Source: Chitinophagales bacterium
GTDB lineage: Bacteria > Bacteroidota > Bacteroidia > Chitinophagales > Chitinophagaceae
Assembly (NCBI GenBank): GCA_020636495.1
Contig: JACJXQ010000009.1
Span: forward strand, 124,001-188,000
Length of the DNA stretch: 64,000 nt
Direction of reading: 5' to 3'
Each line of letters starts with the position of its first letter. Position 1 is the first letter of the stretch. The translations under genes were made by a program, and so were the position numbers. Shown here one piece after another: positions 27,432 through 35,258 of the stretch. The notes under the pieces were generated by a model. That model was not told where the DNA came from. It worked only from the letters and a program-made list of their open reading frames with translations, and did not search any database.

Positions 27432-28438
27432 GACCGGGTAGAGAAATCTCCAAGACTTAAGTCCTGTGGCTTCTCACTGTAAGATACGCTTTTACCCAAC
27501 ATGGAGTTTTGCAGGCATACATTTTTAACAATGCTATCAGATTGTATGATACTATTGCTTATCCTTGAATCAGTTACCTGTACACCACTCTCCAGCGATA
27601 CGTGTGGACCTACAACAGAGTTGGTTAACACCACACCCTCTCCAATATAACAAGGAGGAATAATTACAGAGTTATTGATAACAACAGACGGATGTACCAA
27701 CTCTTCCACATCTTTTTTCAGCTCCAGTATTCTTTGGTTAGTATATACCGTTGCGTCTTTGTTTCCGCAATCCAGCCATTCTTCTACCAGGTCTGTGTAG
27801 AACTTCATGCCTTTTTTCAGCATATGGTCCATAGCGTCAGTGATCTGGTATTCACCTTTCAGCTTGATGTCTTCATCTATCAGACGTTGTAACTCTTTCT
27901 TCAGGTTATCACCGTCTTTAAAATAATATACCCCGATGATGGCCAGGTCGGTGACAAACTCTTTAGGCTTTTCTATGAATGCCTCTATCTCGCCTTTGTC
28001 ATTCAGCTTTACTACACCAAACGCCGAAGGATCTTCTACTTTTTGCGTCCATATGATAGCATCTTTACTCGCATCAAAATTAAAACTGGCTTTGAATAAT
28101 GTATCTGCAAATGCTATCAGCACATTCCCGGTCAGACTTTCAGAAGCACACAGTATAGCGTGTGCCGTGCCCTGAGCTTCGCGCTGGTAACATATCTTAC
28201 CCTTAGCGCCCAACCTTTCAGCTATGGCCAACAGGTTTTTCTCCGCAGCCTCACCAAAGCTTGGCGCTATAATAAAGGCTATCTCTTCTACTTTTTCGCC
28301 CGATGTATTAATGATATCCTCCACCATACGTTGAACGGTAGGCTTACCGGCAACCGGTATCAGGGGTTTAGGAGTGGTAAGTGTATGTGGCCTCATGCGC
28401 TTTCCCATGCCGGCCATAGGGATAATGATATTCATCAA
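27428..28438 (-). CDS. Sugar-phosphate nucleotidyltransferase
   Basis: A 336-residue NTP-transferase. The N-terminal signature IIPMAGMGKRMRPHTLTTPK is followed by PLIPVAGKP, VLIAFADTLF, EKPKEFVTDLAIIGVYYF and a C-terminal left-handed beta-helix (from about residue 250; VVINNSVIIPP, GVVLTNSVVGPHV). It matches the glucose-1-phosphate thymidylyltransferase/mannose-1-phosphate guanylyltransferase group, but base and sugar specificity cannot be assigned. It lies 32 bp after dut, in the same operon. Confidence 0.88.
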   Translation of the reverse strand: MMNIIIPMAGMGKRMRPHTLTTPKPLIPVAGKPTVQRMVEDIINTSGEKVEEIAFIIAPSFGEAAEKNLLAIAERLGAKGKICYQREAQGTAHAILCASESLTGNVLIAFADTLFKASFNFDASKDAIIWTQKVEDPSAFGVVKLNDKGEIEAFIEKPKEFVTDLAIIGVYYFKDGDNLKKELQRLIDEDIKLKGEYQITDAMDHMLKKGMKFYTDLVEEWLDCGNKDATVYTNQRILELKKDVEELVHPSVVINNSVIIPPCYIGEGVVLTNSVVGPHVSLESGVQVTDSRISNSIIQSDSIVKNVCLQNSMLGKSVSYSEKPQDLSLGDFSTRS

Positions 28439-28470
28439 TTCAGTTTTTTATAGTTTATTATTTATAATAA

Positions 28471-28908
28471 TTATTTAACGCCCGAATGCCCGAAACCACC
28501 TTTTCCTCGGTCTGTGGCATCCAGTTCTGCTACAGCTTCCCAGCCTATCTGCTCATAACGGGCTATGATCATCTGGGCTATTCTTTCCCCGTCATTTATG
28601 GTCTGGGGTTCTGACGACAGGTTGATGAGCGGAACCATAATTTCCCCCCTGTAATCGCTGTCTATGGTACCGGGAGTATTTACCAGGGTCAGCCCGCGTT
28701 TTATAGCAAGACCACTCCTTGGGCGTATCTGTGCCTCAAAACCTTCAGGCAATGCTATATACAGACCTGTAGGCATCAGCTTTCGTTCCAGTGGTTGCAA
28801 CGTTACCGGTTCCTCAAGAAAGACCCTTATATCCATACCCGCAGAGCCCGTAGTCTGGTACTCCGGCAGTGGGTGCGACGATTTGTTAACCAACCTCACT
28901 TTTAACAT
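28471..28908 (-). CDS. dut: dUTP diphosphatase
   Basis: Hydrolyses dUTP to dUMP, preventing uracil incorporation and feeding dTMP synthesis. The 145-residue trimeric-type enzyme shows all five motifs: AGMDIR, RPRSGLA, NTPGTIDSDYRGE (catalytic Asp), GERIAQMII and the C-terminal RGKGGFGHSG lid. Its promoter box is 8 bp from the ATG. First gene of the operon. Confidence 0.97.
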   Translation of the reverse strand: MLKVRLVNKSSHPLPEYQTTGSAGMDIRVFLEEPVTLQPLERKLMPTGLYIALPEGFEAQIRPRSGLAIKRGLTLVNTPGTIDSDYRGEIMVPLINLSSEPQTINDGERIAQMIIARYEQIGWEAVAELDATDRGKGGFGHSGVK

Positions 28909-28916
28909 ACAAGGCG

Positions 28917-28924
28917 CAAAGGTA
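28917..28924 (-). promoter_or_regulatory. -7 promoter element of dut
   Basis: TACCTTTG on the minus strand, exactly 8 bases upstream of the dut ATG. Sequence and spacing are identical to the box in front of prfB, implying a leaderless or near-leaderless mRNA. Confidence 0.6.
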
Positions 28925-29091
28925 ATAAGCTTACCTTAATTATGGCAATCCCTGTTGATCCAGGTGGTTTTATTGTTATAGAGGCTTGTTTGGAACAAAT
29001 TCATTACAAACTATTAATAATCATCCATTTAGTCCACAATACTATCCATATATCACACGTATCAACATAAGCTTGCCATCATAATACCAAC

Positions 29092-29181
29092 TTTGTTAAC
29101 GAATGGTTACCCGCTTGCTAACCCGCCGTTAACCGGGTTCGAAAATTTCTCCAATGTAGTTGAACATCGCATCTTTGTATC
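29092..29181 (+). promoter_or_regulatory. Promoter/operator cassette of the first tandem secreted gene
   Basis: A 90-bp block that aligns without gaps to 29916-30005 in front of the second copy. Shared parts are TTTGTTAACG at the left end, TGGTTA, GTTAACCGGG, an ATTTCTC box, and the final TCGCATCTTTGTATC. The last contains a near-consensus -7 element (CATCTTTG). The repeated GTTAAC/GGTTA units resemble a multi-site operator. The start codon follows about 52 bp later. Confidence 0.6.
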
Positions 29182-29233
29182 AACAAAACAACGAACAAAC
29201 AAAACAATCAAACAACAAGCAAAAACAAACAAA

Positions 29234-29797
29234 ATGAAAAAGATAGTATTATTCGCATCGTTCCTTACTTCAATCGGTTTCGCAGCTAACGCTCAAAACC
29301 AGGCTAACCAGTCATCTTCTGCTTCTCAAACAGTTCAACTGTCTCTGAGCAACGCGATCGAGATCACTTTCACAGGTAACAGCTCTGCAACAGGTGCTGA
29401 CGTTACTATCCCTTTCACAACAGTTAACGACTACGCTAACGGTGTTGAAAGTGATGCACAGGAACTGAAAGTACGTTCTAACAAGAATTTCTCAGTAGCT
29501 GTTAAAGCTAACGCTACAAACTTCTCATACACAGGTAACACTACCCCGGCTCCAACTATGCCTGTAAGTGGTGTTCTGGCAGTAAAAGTAACAGCTAACG
29601 GTACAGGTGGTTCTATAGCCAGCCCGTTCTCTTCAACTGCTTACTCTACCCTGACAGCTTCTAACCAGGACCTGATCACAGCAGCTGACCGTGGTGGTAA
29701 CCAGACTTTCAGTGTAAAGTATAAAGCTACTCCAGGTTTCGCTTACCCTGCAGGTACTTACGCGGTTGACGTAGTGTACACTGCTACTCAAGAGTAA
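29234..29797 (+). CDS. Small abundant-type exported protein, tandem copy A
   Basis: I recognise only a Bacteroidota family of small exported beta-rich proteins without assigned function. The 187-residue product has a Sec signal (cleavage near AANA-Q) and a Ser/Thr/Asn/Ala-rich mature domain: LSNAIEITFTGNSSATGAD, LKVRSNKNFSVAVKANA, and the C-terminal FAYPAGTYAVDVVYTATQ. There are no cysteines and no T9SS tail. Residues 38-187 are identical to residues 37-186 of copy B; only the signal and about 16 mature residues vary. The start is set at ATG 29234 by the signal peptide; the open frame upstream is leader. Codon use (GCT, GGT, AAC, CTG) looks like that of a highly expressed gene. Confidence 0.88.
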   Translation: MKKIVLFASFLTSIGFAANAQNQANQSSSASQTVQLSLSNAIEITFTGNSSATGADVTIPFTTVNDYANGVESDAQELKVRSNKNFSVAVKANATNFSYTGNTTPAPTMPVSGVLAVKVTANGTGGSIASPFSSTAYSTLTASNQDLITAADRGGNQTFSVKYKATPGFAYPAGTYAVDVVYTATQE

Positions 29798-29820
29798 TTG
29801 TTTCTCAAACTCGTAATATT

Positions 29821-29850
29821 AAGAAAGGAGCCCCGTAAGGCTCCTTTCTT
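29821..29850 (+). terminator. Terminator after secreted copy A
   Basis: 12-bp perfect stem (AAGAAAGGAGCC at 29821-29832, complement at 29839-29850), 6-base loop, stem end rich in T, 24 bp after the stop. Confidence 0.85.
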
Positions 29851-29915
29851 GTTATGTGTAACTCCGGAAGTGCCTGGTAACACATGCTATCTGAGTTGTT
29901 TTGCCCCGAATATGA

Positions 29916-30005
29916 TTTGTTAACGGTTGGTTAGCGGGTTGCAAACACATGGTTAACCGGGCTTAAATATTTCTCAAATGTGTACCGGCGTCGCATCTTT
30001 GTATC
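29916..30005 (+). promoter_or_regulatory. Promoter/operator cassette of the second tandem secreted gene
   Basis: Gap-free counterpart of 29092-29181, including TTTGTTAACG, TGGTTAGC, GGTTAACCGGG, ATTTCTC and the invariant end TCGCATCTTTGTATC. An A/C-rich leader made of ACAAACAAA-like units follows to ATG 30075. Conservation here contrasts with the unrelated 3' spacer (29851-29915). Confidence 0.6.
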
Positions 30006-30074
30006 GTCAATAACGACAAACACAAACAACAAACATTTTTAAACAAACAACCAAACTAACAAAAACAAACAATT

Positions 30075-30635
30075 ATGAAAAAGATCATCGCAATCGCAGT
30101 TTTCGCTTCAATCGGTTTCGCAGCTAACGCTCAAAACCAGGCTAACCAGACCTCTTCTGCTTCTCAAACTACCAACCTGGTACTCAGCAACGCAATCGAG
30201 ATCACTTTCACAGGTAACAGCTCTGCTACAGGTGCTGACGTGACTATCCCTTTCACAACAGTTAACGACTACGCTAACGGTGTTGAGAGTGATGCACAGG
30301 AACTGAAAGTACGTTCTAACAAGAATTTCTCAGTAGCTGTTAAAGCTAACGCTACAAACTTCTCATATACAGGTAACACTACCCCGGCTCCAACAATGCC
30401 TGTAAGTGGTGTTCTGGCAGTAAAAGTAACAGCTAACGGTACAGGTGGTTCTATAGCCAGCCCGTTCTCTTCAACTGCTTACTCTACGCTGACAGCTTCT
30501 AACCAGGACCTGATCACAGCAGCTGACCGTGGTGGCAACCAGACTTTCAGTGTAAAGTATAAAGCTACTCCAGGTTTCGCATACCCTGCAGGTACTTATG
30601 CAGTAGACGTAGTGTACACTGCTACCCAGGAATAA
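30075..30635 (+). CDS. Small abundant-type exported protein, tandem copy B
   Basis: A 186-residue paralogue of copy A with a different signal-peptide core (IIAIAVFASIGFAANAQ) and small differences to residue 36 (TSSASQTTNLV). After that 150 residues are identical, with only scattered silent differences (for example GCA/GCT and GTT/GTG near the start of the block). Each copy has its own promoter cassette and terminator, so they are independent transcription units and not an operon. The role is unknown; a structural surface or matrix protein is one possibility. Confidence 0.88.
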   Translation: MKKIIAIAVFASIGFAANAQNQANQTSSASQTTNLVLSNAIEITFTGNSSATGADVTIPFTTVNDYANGVESDAQELKVRSNKNFSVAVKANATNFSYTGNTTPAPTMPVSGVLAVKVTANGTGGSIASPFSSTAYSTLTASNQDLITAADRGGNQTFSVKYKATPGFAYPAGTYAVDVVYTATQE

Positions 30636-30693
30636 TAAATAAAGGATACAGGAGAGAAAGTCAACATCTGATCTTTTTCATCCTAATATGACT

Positions 30694-30721
30694 GGTCCCC
30701 ATTCGGGGACCTTTCTTTTTT
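30694..30721 (+). terminator. Terminator after secreted copy B
   Basis: 7-bp GC stem (GGTCCCC at 30694-30700, complement at 30705-30711), tetraloop ATTC, followed by a T-rich tract (TTTCTTTTTT). Unrelated in sequence to the copy A terminator. Confidence 0.85.
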
Positions 30722-30842
30722 GCATAAATACCCGTCTATAAAGCAGTAATTCTAAAACAAATGTTATATGATTAGCCTAAAGGCCTGGTACAGAGCCATA
30801 TTACTGGTTAATACATTCAATTTATTTAGTTTAGCCCGATAA

Positions 30843-32201
30843 ATGAGACGAATAATGAAGAAGATCTTGGCACTTGCAGCCGGTATTATTATATCTACAG
30901 GAGCAATAGCAAAGGATAAAGGCAGAGAACTGGACAGCATTGTAACACACTGGAAGAACCTGGCCAAATATAACGGTAGTGCGCTAGTAACACATCATGG
31001 CAAAGAGTTGTTATATAAAGGCTACGGTATTCGTGCGGTTGATTACGGCAATATTGATGCGAAGAAAACATTATATATCATCGGGGGAGCAACAGAAATG
31101 TTTACCTCAACACTCGTATTTAAACTACAGGAAGAGGGTAAACTATCCATAAACGATACCCTATCTAAGTACCTGCCGGATTTCCCGAATAGCAAGAAAA
31201 TAACTCTGAAACAACTACTTGCACACCGTTCAGGAGTATATGACTATATGAACAATGATAGCCTGTACCTGAAAAGCGTAGTTGCCCCTATGGAAAGGAA
31301 AGAACTCATGGGCTATTTTAAAAACAAACCTCTGAACTTTAAACCGGGATCAAAAACAGAATACTCCACGTCTGATTACTACCTGCTGGGCATGATAATA
31401 GAAAAAGTAACTGATACTACCTACTATGCTGCTATGAGACAATACATACTTGATCCGCTAAAAATAGAGAACTCAGGGTTCAATTTCGGAGGGTTTGCCA
31501 GTTGGGACAAGGCACAGGGATATGATATACTGAATACTTCCCGTTTTATCCCGGCTTTCCCTATCGACTCAACCATAAGTTTTGCATCCGCGGGGCTTTT
31601 CACCAGTGCCGAGGGCATTAACAGGTTCTTCAAAGCAATGATGAGTAATAAGATACTAAAGAAGAATAGTTGGGAAACTATGACCACAGATCAAGGCGAC
31701 GGCTTCGCCTATGGCTGGCAGGTAAAAGAGATTGACGGCAAGAAAGCAGTAGGACACACCGGTGAAACGTATGGTTTTGTCAGTTCCTGCTTTATGATAC
31801 CTGAGGACACCACATTTATTATCCTGATGAATAATGATTTTGAGAGTGAAGTATTCAAAATAGCCGATAACCTTGAGGCCGCCTTGTATGACCAACCATA
31901 TTCCCTTCCTGAACGCAGAGAATCTGTGTTCCTGGAGCAACGCAGGCTGGAAAGCTACGAAGGACGTTATGAGTTTGAGAATGGCCAGGACATGAATGTA
32001 TACACACGTGATAAACTGCTTTGGGGTAAAATGACCAATGGCGAGGAGTTTACCATGCTGGCCGATAAAAAGCCGGATGAATTCTTTATGGCTTCCGTAG
32101 ACATTGAATTCTATTTCATAAGAGACCGGAAAACCAACCTTGTGACCGATGTGATCGTACGACAGAACAGGAAAGAACTGAAAGGCCACAAGTGGCAGTA
32201 A
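30843..32201 (+). CDS. Exported beta-lactamase-fold (serine hydrolase family) protein lacking the catalytic residues
   Basis: A 452-residue protein with a Sec signal (MKKILALAAGIIISTGAIAK, if ATG 30855 is used). The beta-lactamase/PBP4*-type domain spans about 35-330: KLQEEGKLSINDTLSKYLPDF, TLKQLLAHRSGVYDY, YSTSDYYLLGMIIEKV, VGHTGETYGF. The nucleophile motif SxxK falls at residues 82-85 but reads GATE, so both Ser and Lys are missing. The YxN motif reads YST. Only the HTG triad remains. The C-terminal 110 residues are a beta-barrel-like domain found in such hydrolases. It is predicted to be a non-catalytic binding protein. Confidence 0.82.
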   Translation: MRRIMKKILALAAGIIISTGAIAKDKGRELDSIVTHWKNLAKYNGSALVTHHGKELLYKGYGIRAVDYGNIDAKKTLYIIGGATEMFTSTLVFKLQEEGKLSINDTLSKYLPDFPNSKKITLKQLLAHRSGVYDYMNNDSLYLKSVVAPMERKELMGYFKNKPLNFKPGSKTEYSTSDYYLLGMIIEKVTDTTYYAAMRQYILDPLKIENSGFNFGGFASWDKAQGYDILNTSRFIPAFPIDSTISFASAGLFTSAEGINRFFKAMMSNKILKKNSWETMTTDQGDGFAYGWQVKEIDGKKAVGHTGETYGFVSSCFMIPEDTTFIILMNNDFESEVFKIADNLEAALYDQPYSLPERRESVFLEQRRLESYEGRYEFENGQDMNVYTRDKLLWGKMTNGEEFTMLADKKPDEFFMASVDIEFYFIRDRKTNLVTDVIVRQNRKELKGHKWQ

Positions 32202-32305
32202 TATTGTATTTACTAATGGCTCGTTAAGAAGGGATATTTCTTTTTCTATTTGAAACATATAGTTGAAATTTAAGTTCCTGCTACAATAGTGGGATCTTAT
32301 TATTT

Positions 32306-32473
32306 ATGCAAACAACTATTCAAAAGCCTGAAACAAAAAAGCTGTTCACTAATAAGTTCTTTACTTATGTGGTGACAGACAACCACGGGCATGGCCGCGT
32401 GGTTGAGGTAGAGGTAACTGTGGTTGGCAAGACCATCAGTTATACCTACACCAACATCAAGCACAGGCAGTAG
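32306..32473 (+). CDS. Small 55-residue protein of unknown function
   Basis: An open frame of 55 codons in the gap between the hydrolase-like gene and osmC. It starts MQTTIQKPETKKLFTNKFF and ends TISYTYTNIKHRQ, with an alternating polar/hydrophobic middle (RVVEVEVTVVGK) suggesting two or three beta strands. There is no signal peptide. No database family comes to mind. A coding origin is supported only by frame integrity, composition and the otherwise unexplained 358-bp gap. Confidence 0.5.
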   Translation: MQTTIQKPETKKLFTNKFFTYVVTDNHGHGRVVEVEVTVVGKTISYTYTNIKHRQ

Positions 32474-32559
32474 CCTATCATCTTTCTCTATATCGTTTTG
32501 CCATACCATAATTTTTAGCGTAATTGTATCCATCATTTACGATCTAAAAAGAGCATCAT

Positions 32560-32970
32560 ATGAAACGCAACGCTACAGCCGTATGGCAGGGTTCGGGTAA
32601 AGAAGGTAAAGGTCACCTGACCACGCAAAGCACGACACTCAACCAAACACAATACTCCTACACCAGCCGCTTTGAAGAGGGTGTTGGTACCAATCCCGAA
32701 GAACTTATAGCCGCAGCGCATGCAGGCTGTTTCTGTATGAAGCTATCCTTCCTGGTAGATGGCGCCGGCTTTACAGCCACTGAGCTGAACGCCAAATGTG
32801 TAGTGTCTTTAGAGGATGGCGCCATCAAAACATCTCATATTACACTGGCAGCCAAAATTGACGGCATCTCCAAAGAAAAGTTCGATGAGCTGGTGGCCGA
32901 TGCTGAAAAGAACTGCCCCATATCCAAATCGCTGACGGCACAGATAAGCGTTGATGCTACACTGAACTAA
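32560..32970 (+). CDS. OsmC family peroxiredoxin
   Basis: A 136-residue OsmC-type thiol peroxidase, reducing organic hydroperoxides in the cytosol. The two catalytic cysteines are in place: Cys57 in AAAHAGCFCMKLS (with an extra Cys59) and Cys119 in AEKNCPISKSL. Arg37 in SRFEEGVGTNPEELI fits the catalytic arginine. Length and N-terminal strands (ATAVWQGSGKEGKG) match OsmC better than Ohr. It ends 1 bp from the convergent YkgJ-type gene. Confidence 0.93.
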   Translation: MKRNATAVWQGSGKEGKGHLTTQSTTLNQTQYSYTSRFEEGVGTNPEELIAAAHAGCFCMKLSFLVDGAGFTATELNAKCVVSLEDGAIKTSHITLAAKIDGISKEKFDELVADAEKNCPISKSLTAQISVDATLN

Positions 32971-32971
32971 T

Positions 32972-33454
32972 TTATTTATTATCCACTATTTCCTGCAGGC
33001 GCTCCAACACATGAAATGTGATGGGACAAACCGTTGCGTTCTTTAACGTTAGTGGCACCCGCTTTATGATAACATCTTCATCCGTATATGGATAACGCCG
33101 GCAGTCGCTCGGGCGGTCGTCGTAGATGTTGCAGGTATTATCCTCTGCCAGGAAGGGGCAAGGCGACTGTTTCAATACATAATCATTATCCTCGTCCAGC
33201 TTCAGATATTGGTCTACCAATTCACCCTCTTTCATACCCAAAACTTTGGCTATGCGCTTGATATCGGGGTTCTTGAAACGCGGGGAATAATTCTTGCAGC
33301 AATTGGCGCACTCCAGGCAATCTATCTGCCGGAATGCCTCGTCGTGCAACTCCGGCAGAGCATTGAGTATCTTGTTCTTGTTACCTTTTTCCAGCATACG
33401 CTTGTATGCCTTCTGGTGCTCTTTAGCCTGTTTCTGCCAATTGTCAGGTAACAT
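32972..33454 (-). CDS. YkgJ family cysteine-cluster protein
   Basis: A 160-residue protein with the CxxCxxCC-type cluster DCLECANCCKNY and further cysteines in SPCPFL, DNTCNIYDDRPSDCRRYP. This family is predicted to bind zinc or an iron-sulfur cluster; the function is unknown. It follows parB by 7 bp on the same strand, so it is the third gene of a parA-parB-ykgJ-like operon. There is no signal peptide. Confidence 0.88.
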   Translation of the reverse strand: MLPDNWQKQAKEHQKAYKRMLEKGNKNKILNALPELHDEAFRQIDCLECANCCKNYSPRFKNPDIKRIAKVLGMKEGELVDQYLKLDEDNDYVLKQSPCPFLAEDNTCNIYDDRPSDCRRYPYTDEDVIIKRVPLTLKNATVCPITFHVLERLQEIVDNK

Positions 33455-33461
33455 AATTATC

Positions 33462-34385
33462 TTAATCCAGGTGCATCAGTTTCATGATGCGCTCCAGGTC
33501 CTCATCATTATAATATTCGATACTGATGGTGCCTTTGCCATTCTTCTTACGATCCATTTTTACACGGGTAGAAAAGTGAGACGCCATACTGTCTTCGATA
33601 CGCTTGTAGGCTGGCGGCAATTTTACCGTAGTTGATTTAGACGAAGAAGACTTACCACTATCCGGGTTAGCCATATCCTTCACCAGCTTTTCTGTTTGCC
33701 TGACGGACAGGCCTTTTTCCCTTACCTCGCGGAAGACATACAATTGCTGGTCTACCTGCTCAAGGCCAATGATAGCCCTGGCGTGACCCATACTCAGCTC
33801 ACCATCCCTTACGGCTTTCTGCACATCGGGGGGCAGGCGCAGCAGGCGCAGGTAATTGGTTACGGTAGAGCGGTCTTTTTTCATACGCTCCGCCACCTCT
33901 TCCTGCGTCATATCACACTCATCCATCAGGCGGCGATAGCTCAGGCCTATTTCAATAGCATTCAGGTTCTCGCGCTGCAGGTTTTCCAGCAGGGCCATTT
34001 CCAGCATCTGCTGGTCGTCTGCGGTACGTATGTATGCAGGAATATCTTTCAGTCCAGCCAGTTTAGAGGCACGCAAACGGCGTTCGCCCGAAATAAGCTG
34101 GTATTTTACAGGACTTATTTTTACTACCGTTACCGGCTGAATGATATCGTGCAGCTTGATGCTTTCTGAAAGTTCTCTCAGGGCAGCTTCATCAAAATCG
34201 CGGCGGGGTTGTTTTGGGTTCACCACTATCTGGTCTACAGGTATGCGCATAATGCTACCCGCATTCTGCCCTGTGACGGAAGGCGGTGCGGCCTTCTCGT
34301 CAGAGCCCTGCATCTCCTCATCAATAGTATTCAGTAAAGCGCGAATACCTTTTCCCAAAGCCTGTTTCTTGTTATTAGTCGACAT
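33462..34385 (-). CDS. parB: Chromosome partitioning protein ParB
   Basis: A 307-residue ParB/Spo0J CTPase that loads at parS and acts with ParA in origin segregation. It has the N-terminal ParB box (DQIVVNPKQPRRDFDEAAL, then ISGERRLRASKLAG, the arginine-rich CTP-binding patch). A helix-turn-helix region follows (MTQEEVAERMKKDRSTVTNYLRLL), then a C-terminal dimerisation segment. ATG 34385 (MSTNNKKQALGKGIRALL) is preferred; it overlaps the end of parA by 11 bp. Confidence 0.96.
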   Translation of the reverse strand: MSTNNKKQALGKGIRALLNTIDEEMQGSDEKAAPPSVTGQNAGSIMRIPVDQIVVNPKQPRRDFDEAALRELSESIKLHDIIQPVTVVKISPVKYQLISGERRLRASKLAGLKDIPAYIRTADDQQMLEMALLENLQRENLNAIEIGLSYRRLMDECDMTQEEVAERMKKDRSTVTNYLRLLRLPPDVQKAVRDGELSMGHARAIIGLEQVDQQLYVFREVREKGLSVRQTEKLVKDMANPDSGKSSSSKSTTVKLPPAYKRIEDSMASHFSTRVKMDRKKNGKGTISIEYYNDEDLERIMKLMHLD

Positions 34386-35193
34386 GATTGCCGTTTTCAA
34401 ATATTTTATCTTCGTTTTTGATCTTCGTCATATCGTTCTTCTGCAATATCTCCTTGGCCAGGTTCAGGTAGTTGACAGCACCTGTACTCTCAGCATCGTA
34501 CATCAGGGCAGGCGTGCCGAAGCTCGGCGCCTCGCCCAGGCGGGTATTGCGGTGAACGATGGTATTGAACACCAACTCTCCGAAGTGATTCTTAATTTCT
34601 TCTACTACCTGGTTGGACAAACGCAGGCGTCCGTCATACATCGTCATCAGGATGCCTTCTATCTGCAATTCTGTATTGATACGTGTCTGTACGATCTTCA
34701 CCGTGTTGAGCAATTTGCCCAAACCTTCCAGGGCAAAGTACTCGCACTGTACCGGTATCACTACACTGTCGGCAGCCGTAAGGGCATTCACCGTTATCAG
34801 GCCCAGCGATGGTGAGCAGTCTACAATAATGAAGTCGAACTGGTCGCGGACACTCTCCAGCGCCATGCGCATCACGTGCTCGCGGTTGGGGTGGTGTATC
34901 AGCTCTATCTCGGCACCTACCAGGTCAAGATGAGATGGTATGAGGTAGAGGTTCGGCGTTTCCGTCTCCAATATCACCTGCGACACGGGTGTTTCGTTCA
35001 CCATACAGTCGTACAGGCTGAGTTGTATATTTTTCAGGTCGAAGCCATTACCAGTAGTACTGTTGGCCTGCGGGTCGGCGTCTATCAGCAGTGTCTTATA
35101 TTCCAGCACTGCCAGGCTGGCCGCCAGGTTGATAGCCGTAGTGGTCTTACCTACCCCTCCCTTCTGATTCGCTATTGCAATTACTTTTGACAT
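34375..35193 (-). CDS. parA: Chromosome partitioning ATPase ParA (Soj)
   Basis: A 272-residue MinD/ParA-type ATPase with the deviant Walker A KGGVGKTT (from residue 11), LLIDADPQAN (A'), and FIIVDCSPSLGLITVNAL (Walker B). It lacks an N-terminal helix-turn-helix, as in chromosomal type Ib ParA. It works with the adjacent ParB to move the replication origin. First gene of the par operon. No exact TAnnTTTG is seen directly upstream. Confidence 0.96.
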   Translation of the reverse strand: MSKVIAIANQKGGVGKTTTAINLAASLAVLEYKTLLIDADPQANSTTGNGFDLKNIQLSLYDCMVNETPVSQVILETETPNLYLIPSHLDLVGAEIELIHHPNREHVMRMALESVRDQFDFIIVDCSPSLGLITVNALTAADSVVIPVQCEYFALEGLGKLLNTVKIVQTRINTELQIEGILMTMYDGRLRLSNQVVEEIKNHFGELVFNTIVHRNTRLGEAPSFGTPALMYDAESTGAVNYLNLAKEILQKNDMTKIKNEDKIFENGNHVD

Positions 35194-35258
35194 ATGTACT
35201 GTTTGTACTAACCGGTTTTAAAATACTGTTTTTTCCCGAATCGTGGTGATATATTCAA

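Larger units (their letters stand above)
28909..29233. other. Intergenic region between dut and the tandem secreted pair
   Basis: 325 bp holding the dut promoter at its left end and the 90-bp promoter cassette of the first secreted gene (29092-29181) at its right end, followed by an A/C-rich untranslated leader. The middle (28925-29091) shows nothing I can name. Confidence 0.6.
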
